A DNA stretch of 61,058 nt. Source: STC-113 sp964553745 (GTDB taxonomy: Bacteria > Patescibacteriota > Gracilibacteria > BD1-5 > UBA2023). Both the position numbers and the translations under genes were made by a program. How positions within the stretch are numbered: position 1 is the first letter of the stretch; the number at the start of each line of letters is the position of its first letter. The stretch is from contig CAZKLD010000011.1 of assembly GCA_964553745.1 (NCBI GenBank), forward strand, positions 1 to 61,058, written 5' to 3'. The notes beneath the pieces are model-generated. The model was not told the origin of the DNA. It made no database searches and saw only the letters and a program-made list of their open reading frames with translations. Below, in pieces: positions 1 through 9,676 of the stretch.

Positions 1-421
1 AGCTTGTAGGATTCTCGAAGTTTCAGGCTACTTGGTATTCTCTCTTGTTTGAAGCTAGTGAATAATCGTACTCAGATCATTTGAGGGGATCGGTGACTTT
101 CTTGGAAAGATTCTTCTGGAGCATCTTGTAGGCTGAATCTCAGATGGTTCATTGGTTCCATATGACTCATCCGGAATATGTATATGAATAGGCATAGTCT
201 GGAGTCGGATAGGTTCAGGCATTTACATTGTACATCTCTACTGATTTCTTGATGGAAGAGATGTCTGCCAAGCGGGTTGAATCCCTTGCACTTCATGATT
301 GCGAAGAGAAAGAGAGGAAAGCAATTGTTGCAAGTATCGCTAGGATAACTATGACTACTATGAGTTCTACTAGGGTGAAGGCTTTGTTATTATAACAATT
401 TAAGTTGTTTTTTGTAAACAC
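1..421 (-). CDS. Type IV pilin-like protein, 3' end cut by window edge
   Basis: A GTG start at 421 opens a frame that runs off the left edge, so the C-terminus is missing. Residues 14-17 read AFTL followed by VEL and a continuous hydrophobic helix (IVVIVILAILATIAFLSF), which is the prepilin N-terminal methylation motif and the polymerisation helix of type IV pilins and pseudopilins. The residue before the usual F is A rather than the normal G, so the processing site would be NKA/F. After the helix comes a soluble domain beginning SARDSTRLADI, typical of pilin-like proteins. Several TGA codons are read as Gly. A consensus promoter lies 45 nt upstream. The cognate peptidase is probably the prepilin peptidase at 16432-17430. 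The family call is firm; major pilin versus pseudopilin cannot be decided. Confidence 0.85.
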
Positions 422-464
422 GATTTAGCAGTTATAAGATAAAACAGGATTTCCTGATAGTAAG

Positions 465-493
465 ATTATATGACAATAAAATGATTATGTCAA
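465..493 (-). promoter_or_regulatory. Sigma70-type promoter for the pilin gene
   Basis: On the minus strand TTGACA (493-488) and TATAAT (470-465) are separated by 17 nt, a full match to the bacterial housekeeping consensus. It lies inside the 76-nt gap between the stop of the upstream gene and the GTG of the pilin, giving a leader of about 37 nt. Confidence 0.7.
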
Positions 494-497
494 AAAT

Positions 498-1889
498 TTA
501 TTTTCTGACTCAATCGTGGCGACTGATTACCTCATCAATATCATCTATCATCTTCATATAACATCTCCTTCAATCCGAAATCACTCTGAAATTCAATCCG
601 ATGAAAGTCTTATTTTTCCGTGCAAGATTGTGTAAGATTTTGCGTTTGCCTTCTTCGATCAGATTTTCCAAGTCAATCACTACCGAAATATCAGGTCAGA
701 ACATTTCATTTATCTTGGTGTGGCATGTAATCGAATATTTCACCCTGTTAAACGATCAGGAAACAAGTCAGACTTTTTTATCATCATCCCTGAATCATGA
801 ATAGATAACGCTGTTATTCGCATCATTGCATCATATCTCTCCTCACAGATCAAGGGCTCCATAGTTATATGTCACTGACACAACTCCGGTGAGTCATTCT
901 CTGGGTGTTGCTCACCTCACGAATTCTGCCTCGATTTCTCAAGGTTCAGGCTCTCTGTCTAAGACGAAGTCTCAGATGTTAGTCTTCCTTCAGTAATGTG
1001 TCTGAAGGAAATAATTCGTTCAATCGAAGGCTGTCTGAATTTCAATTATTGGACAATTCTCTCAGTCAAATTTAGGAAGATTCCTGACTTTCTCATAAAA
1101 TCATATATCTTCTTTCAGGCTCATTGCTAAGGCTGGTTCTAATTCTGATACCTCATTCGGCAGAACTCTTCAATTCTCAAAAATAGTATAATTCCTGTAG
1201 CGTTTATTGATTCCTCAGTTGGTTATCACATGGTATCTTCATCTTATTGAGTCATCTGCAATAATCGTTCTGTTGTATCATTCTATGAAGTGCCAATATG
1301 AGAAGCTGAAATCCTTCATGAAATCCTCTATTTTGGTGCCGGTGAGATTTGAGAATCTCTTTATTCATTTCAAGGATGTCAACTTCATCCCATCTGTGAA
1401 TTCTTGTTCGCCTATCATTCACATCTGAAACTGAGCCAGTAATTTATAGAATATCTTGTTATTACGTTCAATTCATCAGGAATTGATTTTCTCTTCGGGC
1501 GTAAGTTTGATATCGCCGGATTTGATATGCCTTTGGATTCCATCTCTTGTATTTTCATTATAGCAAAAGCTATCGAGGAGTCATCAGATTCAGGCATATT
1601 CGTATGGATGTTCGCTTCTGACTATAAAATCATCCCCACTTTCCAGAGCTTCTTCGATACCCTTGAATCTTTTCGGAACCGATATTCAGCATGATTCAAC
1701 ATATTCGGTAACCTGAAATTTTGGCTGAAGAGGCGGATTGCTGATGAAATAATCAGTATTTACCGATATGTTTCCCACTTTCGAGCTGAAGATTTTTTTC
1801 AGTGCAATACACAGCGAAAGTTCGGACTCGGTCATCTGAGTTATCGTCTCATGAAGACGTTGCCTATCTCACCTAAATTCTTTATTCAT
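498..1889 (-). CDS. Unknown 463-residue protein with an RSEHP motif
   Basis: I do not recognise this protein with confidence. It starts at an ATG that directly abuts the stop of the GHKL gene upstream, so it is the last gene of the exporter operon. Around residue 90 it has the string FIVRSEHP followed by YEYAGIGGLLDSF, which recalls the nucleotide-binding Arg/Ser/Glu segment of PEP-synthase/PPDK N-terminal or ATP-grasp-like domains; this is only a motif-level resemblance. The C-terminal half is rich in aromatic and charged residues with beta-like alternation (GLTGVVSVTYNYGALDLGG). No signal peptide or membrane segment is visible. About two dozen TGA codons are read as Gly. It may act with the GHKL protein next door, since the two are adjacent without any gap. 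Confidence 0.6.
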
Positions 1890-3512
1890 TTATAGGGGTT
1901 TATCAATTAGCATTTCTCATACAATATAGAATTTTATCGATGCATCTGTCTTGAAGGCTCCTGGTTCATTTCCGGAAGCATTGAAAATGAATTCTTGTCA
2001 GTTATCATAGGCTCGCAAATCCATATTTACACTTTTTGCCATCTCGGGCAACGCCCATAATCAAACTCAAAAATTTTCTCATCAAACTGAACTCCAACTA
2101 TGCGTTCCTGCTATTTCATAAGCTTTTTCAAAGCTTAAATCATTGATTCATGTTGATTTGATGATGCCATCTCTTATTCAATCTCAGTTGTCAGCAACAA
2201 TAAATGAAATTTTTAATTGGGTATTCTCCTTATTTCGGCTTAACCTGATTCAGAAATAGACTTCTTTATCGGTATGGTCAAGTGAATTTTTAAGAATCTC
2301 TCGTACGATTATGATAAGCTCATTAATCCTGAATTCGTATCATTTTCCATATTCAGTCAAGCAGTCATATAGAATTCTTCCAGTGAATTTTCAAAATCAT
2401 TCCCTCCTAGGCGTCTCACTCGATTTTCAATGCCTTCCTCATAGCATGCAGACTGGGAATGTGAAAATAAGATTGCCATCATTGTCCTCATAAATGTCAG
2501 CTTCTAATTTTCCTATAAGATCTTTTATTATTGACCTTGATATATTGTTCGGCGATATTATTGGAATGTCCTTGTTCAGTCAAGGCAAGTGGAAAATACC
2601 CCTTAGACCATCCAATATCTCTTTATAGTCAGTATTTGCTGAACCGGACTCCAAGTCCTTTATTTTTTTCTCAAGAACTCTATTTAAAACGCTAATAGCT
2701 GGATTTTTGGTTATCGTATACAGTCAAATCAGATCCAGATTCAGACACTTGAGAATCTGTATATTCCGTATCAGGAGATGGACATCAGGATTCGGCTGAT
2801 TCATGAATTCTATTTTCTTGATAGTATTGCGGATTTTTGTGAAAATTAGTCCTCATACGCCTTTAGTCTGAAAATATATGAGCAAAGAAAGTGCCTGATA
2901 TCAGTCTAATGCGTCAGGTATGAGATTCGGAGTCGAATATATTCTTTTGAGTGTTTCTGTAAAATCTTCCGGTATATTTTTTCTTCTAGTTCTTTTGGTG
3001 ATGAGGCCGATATATTCGCCCCTGCTTAAGTATTTTTCCTCGAATTCCTTTCAGAGATTCATTTTTTTGAGTTCTGTGTCAATATAGTGAAGCATGGCAT
3101 GATATCTGCTCTCTCGGCTGATTTCATTGAATGTGGCAAAACATAGCGACTCTGATATGGCGACATACTCGGAATTCGCAATATTCTTATATAAATGCTT
3201 GCTATCTGCAGGTGATTTGTTCAGAAATGACAAAAACTTGAAGAATGCCGATATCCTCTCAGCTTCCTCTTTGCTAGGTTTTTTGAGCCTTGATATCATT
3301 GAAAATAAAGCTATAAAATCGTCATCTCATAATGAAATCAGACTTTTCTTCTTGAAAATCTTCTCTTCTAGCCTATATATGACACCTATTATTTGGTTTG
3401 ATGTGACGGAAACTAAGACTTTTCCCTTCACTGTTGATGCAATATTCTGAGCAGTGCTTCATGCCCTACTTTCATTCATCAGGTTAAATATTTCGGCGTT
3501 TAGTTTGATCAT
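1890..3512 (-). CDS. Protein with C-terminal GHKL (histidine-kinase-like) ATPase domain
   Basis: The 540-residue product has the three GHKL nucleotide-binding signatures in order: an N box EILKNSLDH near residue 404, a G1 box DNGDGI near 440 and a G2 box GENFGVGLW near 478. The N-terminal 350 residues are helical and unfamiliar, with no HAMP, PAS or DHp histidine motif and no membrane segment. It is therefore a soluble ATP-binding protein, more like the GHKL ATPases that accompany stand-alone regulators or MORC/Hsp90-type switches than a classical sensor kinase. Its ATG lies inside the 3' end of the ABC ATPase gene (13-nt overlap), so the two are translationally coupled. No response regulator is encoded nearby. 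The role is unknown; regulating the exporter is one possibility. Confidence 0.75.
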
Positions 3513-4210
3513 TTAAGCTTGTAATTATTATCTATTACTTTTCAATCTTTTAAAAAGATTATCCTATCAGCATATTTGGCGACTTCTATGGCATGCGTAA
3601 CCATTATGATGGTTTTTCACTGCTTTTTGAATTCCGTAATCAGCTTCATGATTTCTAGAGTTGTGGCAGAATCCAGATTTCCTGTCGGCTCGTCTGCCAG
3701 AAGTATTTCCGGATCATTTACCAGCGCGCGTGCTATCGCCACCCTTTGCTGCTGTCCGCCGGATAATTCTCATGGACGGTTGAAAATCTTTCCTTCAAGT
3801 CAGACTTTCACAAGCAGATCGGCCGCATTCTCTTCTCTTTTTTCTGAAGAAATTCATGCGTAGATGCTGGGTAAGGCGACATTCTCAAGGGCATTCAATT
3901 TCGGCAAAAGGTAGAATTGCTGGAAGATAAACCCTATTTTCTTGTTCCTGATATATGACAAAGTCTCATCATCCTTTATCTCTGAGATATCATCTCAATC
4001 GAGATAATATTTACCAGAGTTGAGAGGGTGCAGAAATCATATGATATTGAGCAGGGTAGACTTTCAGCTTCAGGATTCTCACATTATGGCTACGAATTCA
4101 TTTTCTTTGATCGTAAGATCGATTCACTTCAGAACCGGAACTTCCTGGTTATTTTCAAGGTAGTATGATTTGCATAATCCCTTCATTTCTATGATATTAT
4201 TTTCTTTCAT
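3500..4210 (-). CDS. ABC transporter ATP-binding protein, MacB/LolD type
   Basis: A 236-residue ABC ATPase. Walker A is GESGSGKST at residues 44-52 and all three glycines are TGA codons, which is among the clearest evidence for TGA = Gly in the window. The Q-loop (GFIFQQFYLLP), the signature ELSGGQQQRVAIARAL, Walker B with ILLADEPTGNLDS and the switch histidine (MVTHAIEVAKYAD) are all intact. The QQF and GNLDS wording is typical of the LolD/MacB/YknY exporter subfamily that pairs with an FtsX-type permease, here the gene at 6003-7190. Substrate is unknown; such systems export peptides, lipoproteins or small toxic molecules. It is co-operonic with the adaptor and permease. Confidence 0.95.
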
Positions 4211-4220
4211 ATTTCAATAG

Positions 4221-5261
4221 TTAAATAGAACATATATCTTTATTTTCCAAAAATATCTCAAGGTATTTCAAGTGAAGCCAAATTTTTTCTCAGGGCTCAG
4301 GATTATTTGTTTTATCTGAAAGCATTTCATACAGTCATCATAGGAGTTTTTTAATGAAAATCGCCCTTACTTTATCTGTTTCGATTTTAATGTCTTTGTG
4401 AGATGCCTTTTCTGTCAGCTCTCCGCAAAATCTTATATAGAAATTGAGTGCAGATTGCTCGGAATGTCTCTGGAGAAGATTCTGAAAAACATAGGCCTCA
4501 TCCAGATACTCATATCTATATGGCTGAAGGGCAGAATGTTCCCAGTCAATTGCAACGAATTCTGCAGACTCATCGTCTCATACATATAGATGATCCAAAT
4601 GCAGGCAGGCATGATTTATGGCTATATCATTCTGACTTGGGTTATATGACATGAATTTCAGAAATGCTTTTATAATAAGGCTTACAGGAATTTCTGGAAT
4701 TTTTCTCTCTTCAGATGCGAATCATACGATATTCCCGATCTTCTGCCTGAATCCTTCTGCTATGATTTTAGATAAATATTTAAGAGCTCTTTTCTTCGCC
4801 TCCTTTTCTGCAATAGCCCTTTCTTTTTCTCGTAATCATGATTTTAAGATTTCCCTGCAGCCTTTTATAATGGAAGAAAATCCTCATTCAAGAATAGACA
4901 ATAACCTCAATGCTTCTCGGGGATCTTCATGGCTCTCGGAAATCTTCCCTTCGAGTGCGCTTACATATTCCCTTGCAGATATTTCATATTTTCTCATCAC
5001 AAAGAAATTTTCTCATTGTGCAATCAGCATCGGTCATGAGATGAATTCTCATCTCATAGCTTCAATCCTGATTATCTCTTCTTTTAGGATGGCAGAAGAT
5101 TTCTCGTTTTTGGCCACTTTTACAACAACCCCGACTCATTCAGTGTCTTTTGATTCATATGTATAATGCCTATCATTTTCTTTTATTATCCTTAGCAGGG
5201 GATAGGAGCTTATCGTGAATCAGTCTTGAGTTTCAGTAATTGTTTCCTCATTATTTTTCAT
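4221..5261 (-). CDS. Aminoglycoside-phosphotransferase/kinase-fold protein
   Basis: The 346-residue product shows kinase-like landmarks of the APH/choline-kinase fold in its C-terminal half: a catalytic-loop-like HACLHLDHLYV segment around residue 240 and a metal-binding-like FVAIDWEHS about 20 residues later, matching the spacing of H-x-D and D-W-E in small-molecule kinases. The N-terminal lobe contains GVVVKVAKNEKSS, where the Lys after V-x-V could be the ATP-anchoring lysine. Substrate is unknown. It sits between the permease and ATPase genes of the exporter operon, 5 nt after the preceding stop, so a link to modification or self-protection against an exported compound is conceivable but not shown. 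A degenerate, catalytically dead member cannot be excluded. Confidence 0.6.
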
Positions 5262-5266
5262 ATTGC

Positions 5267-5596
5267 TTAATTTTTTTTCTGCGAATTAAGTAATTTCATT
5301 GTACCTTCCTCATCTCTTTCCAGAAGATCGAGAATCCTTTTTACTTTTTCTCTATACTGTTCTTTCGTGCAGATGCAGTCAGTGATAGGAATTCAAAGTT
5401 CGTTTTCATCATCTATGCATCATTGGCATTCATGAAACATAATTTCATTGTAGGAAAACAAATGTCATCAGGGGGTTTCAAAAGCGAATTCGTAGTATCA
5501 TGAGCATTTCACCTCACCGGCAATCTCAGCCCTGAATCATTCTTGTTTTGCTGTCTCAAGGAAGGCCTTATCTTCTTCTCTCAGATTTTTTCCCAT
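5267..5596 (-). CDS. Small Cys-containing protein of unknown function
   Basis: A 109-residue soluble protein. It has CSGYYEF near residue 31, then HECQGCIDDE near 62 and DCIC near 76, so paired cysteines that could form a zinc ribbon or Fe-S knuckle. The C-terminus is a short helix (EKVKRILDLLERDEE). No family is recognised. The ATG at 5596 lies just beyond the stop of the previous gene (5607) and its own stop is 5 nt before the kinase-like gene, so it is within the operon. Confidence 0.55.
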
Positions 5597-5606
5597 ATTC
5601 CAGTGA

Positions 5607-5987
5607 TTATAAAAATGATCTTCATATGCTAACTCCATATTCCTTTGTCACATATATGAGTTCTCGTCTTAATTCCAGATCTATCATCAGCATATCTGTC
5701 AATTCATCATTATCCGGAAGAGGCCGTAAATTCCTGGCAATCTTAACATATTCATACAGTGAATATGTGCCTCATCTTGATTCTGCTATCGGTGCTTTTC
5801 AGCTTAAGATTTTTGTAATCTCCTGTCTCATGCTGACTCATCCGATTATAATATCATATGAATTATATCAGAATATCCTCATAACTTCAGCTGAGGTGCT
5901 TTTTTTGATTCCTCAAACCGGATCTGTCAGTCCATCATCAGGTGGAAGGATCTCTTCGTGGATTCAATTCCTTAATCAGTGGCACAT
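5607..5987 (-). CDS. Hypothetical 126-residue protein
   Basis: No recognised family. It is highly charged with a possible central helix (VSMRQEITKILSG) and a C-terminal acidic-basic region (DNDELTDMLMIDLELRRELIYV). No membrane segment. The ATG at 5987 follows the permease stop at 6003 by 15 nt and an in-frame TAA lies two codons upstream, which fixes the start region. It shares the operon of the exporter genes. Confidence 0.5.
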
Positions 5988-6002
5988 ATTTTAGGGGGTT
6001 AA

Positions 6003-7190
6003 TTATCTTAGGGCATCGACAGGATCGAGGCTGGCTGCACGTCTGGCCGGGTAAATTCAGAAAAATATTCAGGTCGCAAAAGCAAAACATAGAGCAAGGA
6101 TGATTCATGAAGAGGAATTTACAACCTTATATGGACTGAATAAATTGAACAAGGCAATGACTCATCATCAAAGGATTATTCAGATTATTCATCCAAGCAT
6201 TGTGAGAATTACGCTTTCTATCAGGAATTGTCTAAGGATATTCTCTCGTGTGGCTCAGATAGATCTCACAATTCAGATTTCTTTGCGCCTCTCGGCAACT
6301 CAAGCGAACATTACATTCATGATTCAGATTCAAGATACGACCAATACTATGGTTCATACTCAAATGAGCAGGTACTTAGTTATCGATGCGACTCATCTGG
6401 CTAGCACAAGTATCGTTCATTGGTCTCTGACAGCAAAATCATCATCCATTCATGGCTTTATCGAATGATTTTTCCTGAGCATAGTCTTAAGCTCTTCCAT
6501 GGCGTTCGGTACGACGCTTATGTCTTTTGCCAAAAAAATCATATTTTTAGGATCAGATGCGTTTGAGAGAAATTTGTTTGAAGTTGCGATTGGCATAATG
6601 AGCGAGTCATCGAAAGAAAAAGGTCATACTCACCCAGAGGAAAGCATAGTGCCGATGATTTTGAAGGTCTTTCAGCTCACAAGGATGGATTTTCCTACAG
6701 GATTCGCACCTTCTCAGAAGATGTCATCAACTACGATCTTTCATATGATTACGACACGGTCTCATCTTATTGCTTCGCTATCTGAAAAAAATCTTCATTC
6801 CTTTATTGATAGAGGAAGGGCTTTGGAAAAATTCTCGTTTCCGGCCAGGACATTGTATTGCTTTTTCTTGTCTTTGTAGGCTAACGAGGCTCTGCCGAAA
6901 AACAGTTCGGTTCAGATTGAGATGAATTTTGAATTATTCATCACATATCTTATATCTCTTTCATCGAGCTTGGATTGTCAGCTTGTAGCATTCACAGGGA
7001 CTACCACAAGAGTTGTCACATTAAGGAATTTGAATTGATCTTCTATGGCTTTTGATACCGTATTTCAGATTGCGACAACAAGAATTATCGTAAATACTCA
7101 AATCACTATTCAGAGCATGCTGAGTCATGACCTGAGCTTATTTGCCCGGAGCGATCTGAACGATAATTTCAATATTTCAAAAAATAACAT
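6003..7190 (-). CDS. FtsX/MacB-family ABC transporter permease
   Basis: The 395-residue product has the MacB-type layout: an N-terminal transmembrane helix preceded by the typical LRANKLRSGLSMLGIVIGV stretch, a large extracytoplasmic domain (about residues 45-265) and three C-terminal transmembrane helices, the first one in ASITKYLLIGVGTIVLVVSG. The conserved cytoplasmic loop VAERRKEIGIVRSIGA, which contacts the ATPase, lies between the second and third helices, and the protein ends PARRAASLDPVDALR, the classical family C-terminus. A GGAGAG ribosome-binding site precedes the ATG at 7190. With the ATPase (3500-4210) and adaptor (7752-9602) it completes a MacAB-like exporter. Because CPR cells lack a typical outer membrane, no TolC partner is expected and none is seen. 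Confidence 0.95.
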
Positions 7191-7202
7191 CTCTCCAAAA
7201 AA

Positions 7203-7742
7203 TTATTCATAAATTCTTCTATCCTCTTTTCTGTCTTTTTTCATTTCGTGCTGGAGATGAGCGAAACATCTGAACACGGCATCCTTCACTGTGATAACAA
7301 GTTCTCAAGTCCTATCTTTCTTGCCTTCTGCAACAAAGGCTATAGATGCCTTATTGTCGCATTCTCTTGCGTTATCATCAATAAGCTGCCTGACAGTGAG
7401 CACAACTTTTCTTGCAACTTTATCGTATTCTACCGTAAATTCTCATTGCTGATTCAGAATTTGGACTTTCTCAGAAAAATTCCTTTTCGGCAAATCCAGT
7501 TTCTCTCAACTCAATATGCTCAAAATCTGACTGAGGGCCCCATATGTATTGAGAGCGATTTGTCATCAGAATTGGGAATAGAATCTGATTTCAGCATTGC
7601 TTGTCCTAGATCCTTTCCAATTATGCATTTCCAAGACGATATCTCAATTTCAGCGTAAGCTGGTTATTCAGAACTCATGTTTCAATCATGTTTCAGGTTC
7701 CTCTCAGATTGACTCGAAACAATATCAGTTTTGGTTATTCAT
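7203..7742 (-). CDS. Hypothetical 179-residue protein between adaptor and permease genes
   Basis: The frame opens 10 nt after the adaptor stop and ends 13 nt before the permease start, so it is firmly inside the exporter operon. The sequence has a beta-rich N-terminal part (GNGDIVLEMHNW) and a helical C-terminus ending in a very basic, Lys/Arg/Glu-rich tail (HEMKKDRKEDRRI). The middle segment EGKKDRTGELVITVKDAVFRCF resembles no family I can name. No signal peptide or membrane helix is seen. Confidence 0.55.
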
Positions 7743-7751
7743 TTTTTCCTA

Positions 7752-9602
7752 TTAATATCTAATGATATCTCAATCCTTCAGTCATGAGATTATTTCTATA
7801 TTATCTCAGTCATTGATTCAGACTTCGACAGTTCGTTTTTCTTTGTTGAGTAGAATCACATGCATCTCTCAATCCTCTTCCTTCACCGCTTCGAATGGAA
7901 CAGATAGGACATTCTCCTTAGTTACCTGCTCAAATGCTATCTGGGTCGTGAATCATTCCTTCACTCATGACTCTTTCGCATCAAAAGGTATTTCGACCTT
8001 ATATGTCACAATGCCATTTACATCGGTTTCAGCCTTATCGGAGATGAATGAGACAGCTCCAGTCAAGGACACATTCTCCAGGGAATTGAATGTCAAGACA
8101 GTACGTTGGCCTACATGCACTCTCGTTATGTCTCATTCCTCAATTTTAGCTTCCACATAAAGCGAATTTTTATTTATTATCGTAACGAATGGTGAAGAGG
8201 CCGCAGTGACACTGATCTGTGTTCAAATCTTTGTAATCGGGAGTTTTCAGATTATTCAGTCTATGGGACTTACAAGCATGGCATCTGAGAGCTTCCTTTG
8301 CGCTTCTTCAACTCACTTTCTTGCATTTGATATCGCTACTCTGAACGGCTCAAGTTCTCGGGGATCGAAAGTGTCTTTCTTTGAATCCAGATTCGCTTCA
8401 GAGATTGCAATTTGAGAATTTGCAAGCTTAATGTTGTTTTCCAATTTCGTCTTTGCAGTATCGAGCGAATTCTGTGCGAGCCTGACTTTTATTTCAAAGG
8501 CATCTATGCTGTTTTGCTGAGTTTGGACTTTTGATGAGAGCGAATTGAGGGAATTATCTATCGCTTGTTTGGATAGTATTATCTTTTGCATCTGAGCATC
8601 GAGTGTGACTATATTATTTTTTACATTCAGTATGCTCGCATCTATGGATTCTTGGGGGAAAGTGCTTGAAGGAAGACTGTTTTTCAACACTGAAATCGTG
8701 TTATTAAGAGATTGGTATGTCAGATTATCAAGCAGTACGGCATTATTTATATAATCTCATATTTTAGCGTAATCGGGATTTGATTTATAAATCCTCCAGT
8801 TGCTGCTGAAAACCAGAAAATTGTCGTTTGCAGCTTTAAATGATCTTACCGCATCTATCATAGTCTGAGGGTCTTTTGCTCAGAGGAATATCTCATAAGC
8901 GTTATTCAGGGATTTGTTGGTCTTTGTGACTCCCAGTATGACATCTGTTTCATTCAGATATTTATCTACCAGGGGTATGATGGCATCAATTTCCGTGAAG
9001 GCTTTTTCTCTTGAGTTACCCACATTAAGAGATTCTTGTGATTTTATGATTTCAAGATTTGCAATAGCATTATCCAGATCCTTATTGGCAGCAGCCAAAT
9101 TGTTCTCAGCGGTTTTCACATCTTGTTGTCATTGTGCGATATTGGCATCCAAAGTTGCTCTGCTCGATTCGAGCTGTGCTTGAGAAATGTTGATATCTGA
9201 TTCCTGTCATTTGCTAGCGAGCTTCGCATTAAGGTTCGCTTGAGCGTTTTCTACGGCTATTTTAGCCTTATCCAAATCCAATTTCAGATATGCGTCATCC
9301 AGTCTTGCTATGGGGTCTCATTTCTTGACATTCTCTCATTCCTTTTTATATATTTTCGCGAGAGTTCAGGCGATAGGGAAATTCAGTTCATACTGTTCCT
9401 TGTATAGGACTCTTCAATCAGAAGACAATGATGAAGTTATTGTTTTTCTTGATGCTGAATCGGTATTGAATTGCTCTTGAACATTGCCCGATTGCTTATA
9501 ATAGTAATATCCTAAGGCCAAAGCTATGGCCACGATAATGGCAAAAATTATCCTCCAAGCCTTTTTTCGTTTTTTAACTTTGATTTCTTTAAGTATTGAC
9601 AT
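7752..9602 (-). CDS. MacA/HlyD-family periplasmic adaptor protein
   Basis: Chosen start is the ATG at 9602 (MSILKEIKVKKRKKAW); a TTG at 9638 is in frame but lies too close to the upstream terminator. A basic N-terminus is followed by one transmembrane helix (IIFAIIVAIALALGYYYY). A lipoyl-like half (NFPIAGTLAKIYKKGENVKKGDPIARLDD) leads into an unusually long alpha-helical hairpin of about 330 residues, full of Ala, Asn and Gln, then the second lipoyl half (LVSPIDGIIGKLPI) and a beta-barrel domain ending GLKDGDIIRY, as in MacA and HlyD. At 616 residues it is longer than E. coli MacA (about 370) because of the extended hairpin. It is the first gene of the exporter operon and should link the permease to the cell envelope. 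Confidence 0.92.
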
Positions 9603-9647
9603 AACTACAGATGTTATTGATAGTTTACTTTTACTCAAAAACCGAAA

Positions 9648-9676
9648 AAAATCAAGGCCAATTATTGGCCTTGATT
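9648..9676 (-). terminator. Rho-independent terminator that contains a stop codon
   Basis: The minus strand reads ATCAAGGCCAA, TAA, TTGGCCTTGAT, then a run of seven T. The TAA of the DUF4012 gene forms the loop of a perfect 11-bp stem, so translation stop and transcription stop coincide. It lies about 46 nt upstream of the adaptor start, separating the two minus-strand units. Confidence 0.9.

Noticed and set aside
4651..5166. 171-residue plus-strand frame
   Set aside because: It is the antisense shadow of the kinase-fold gene (4221-5261, minus); the minus frame has coherent protein motifs and fits the operon.
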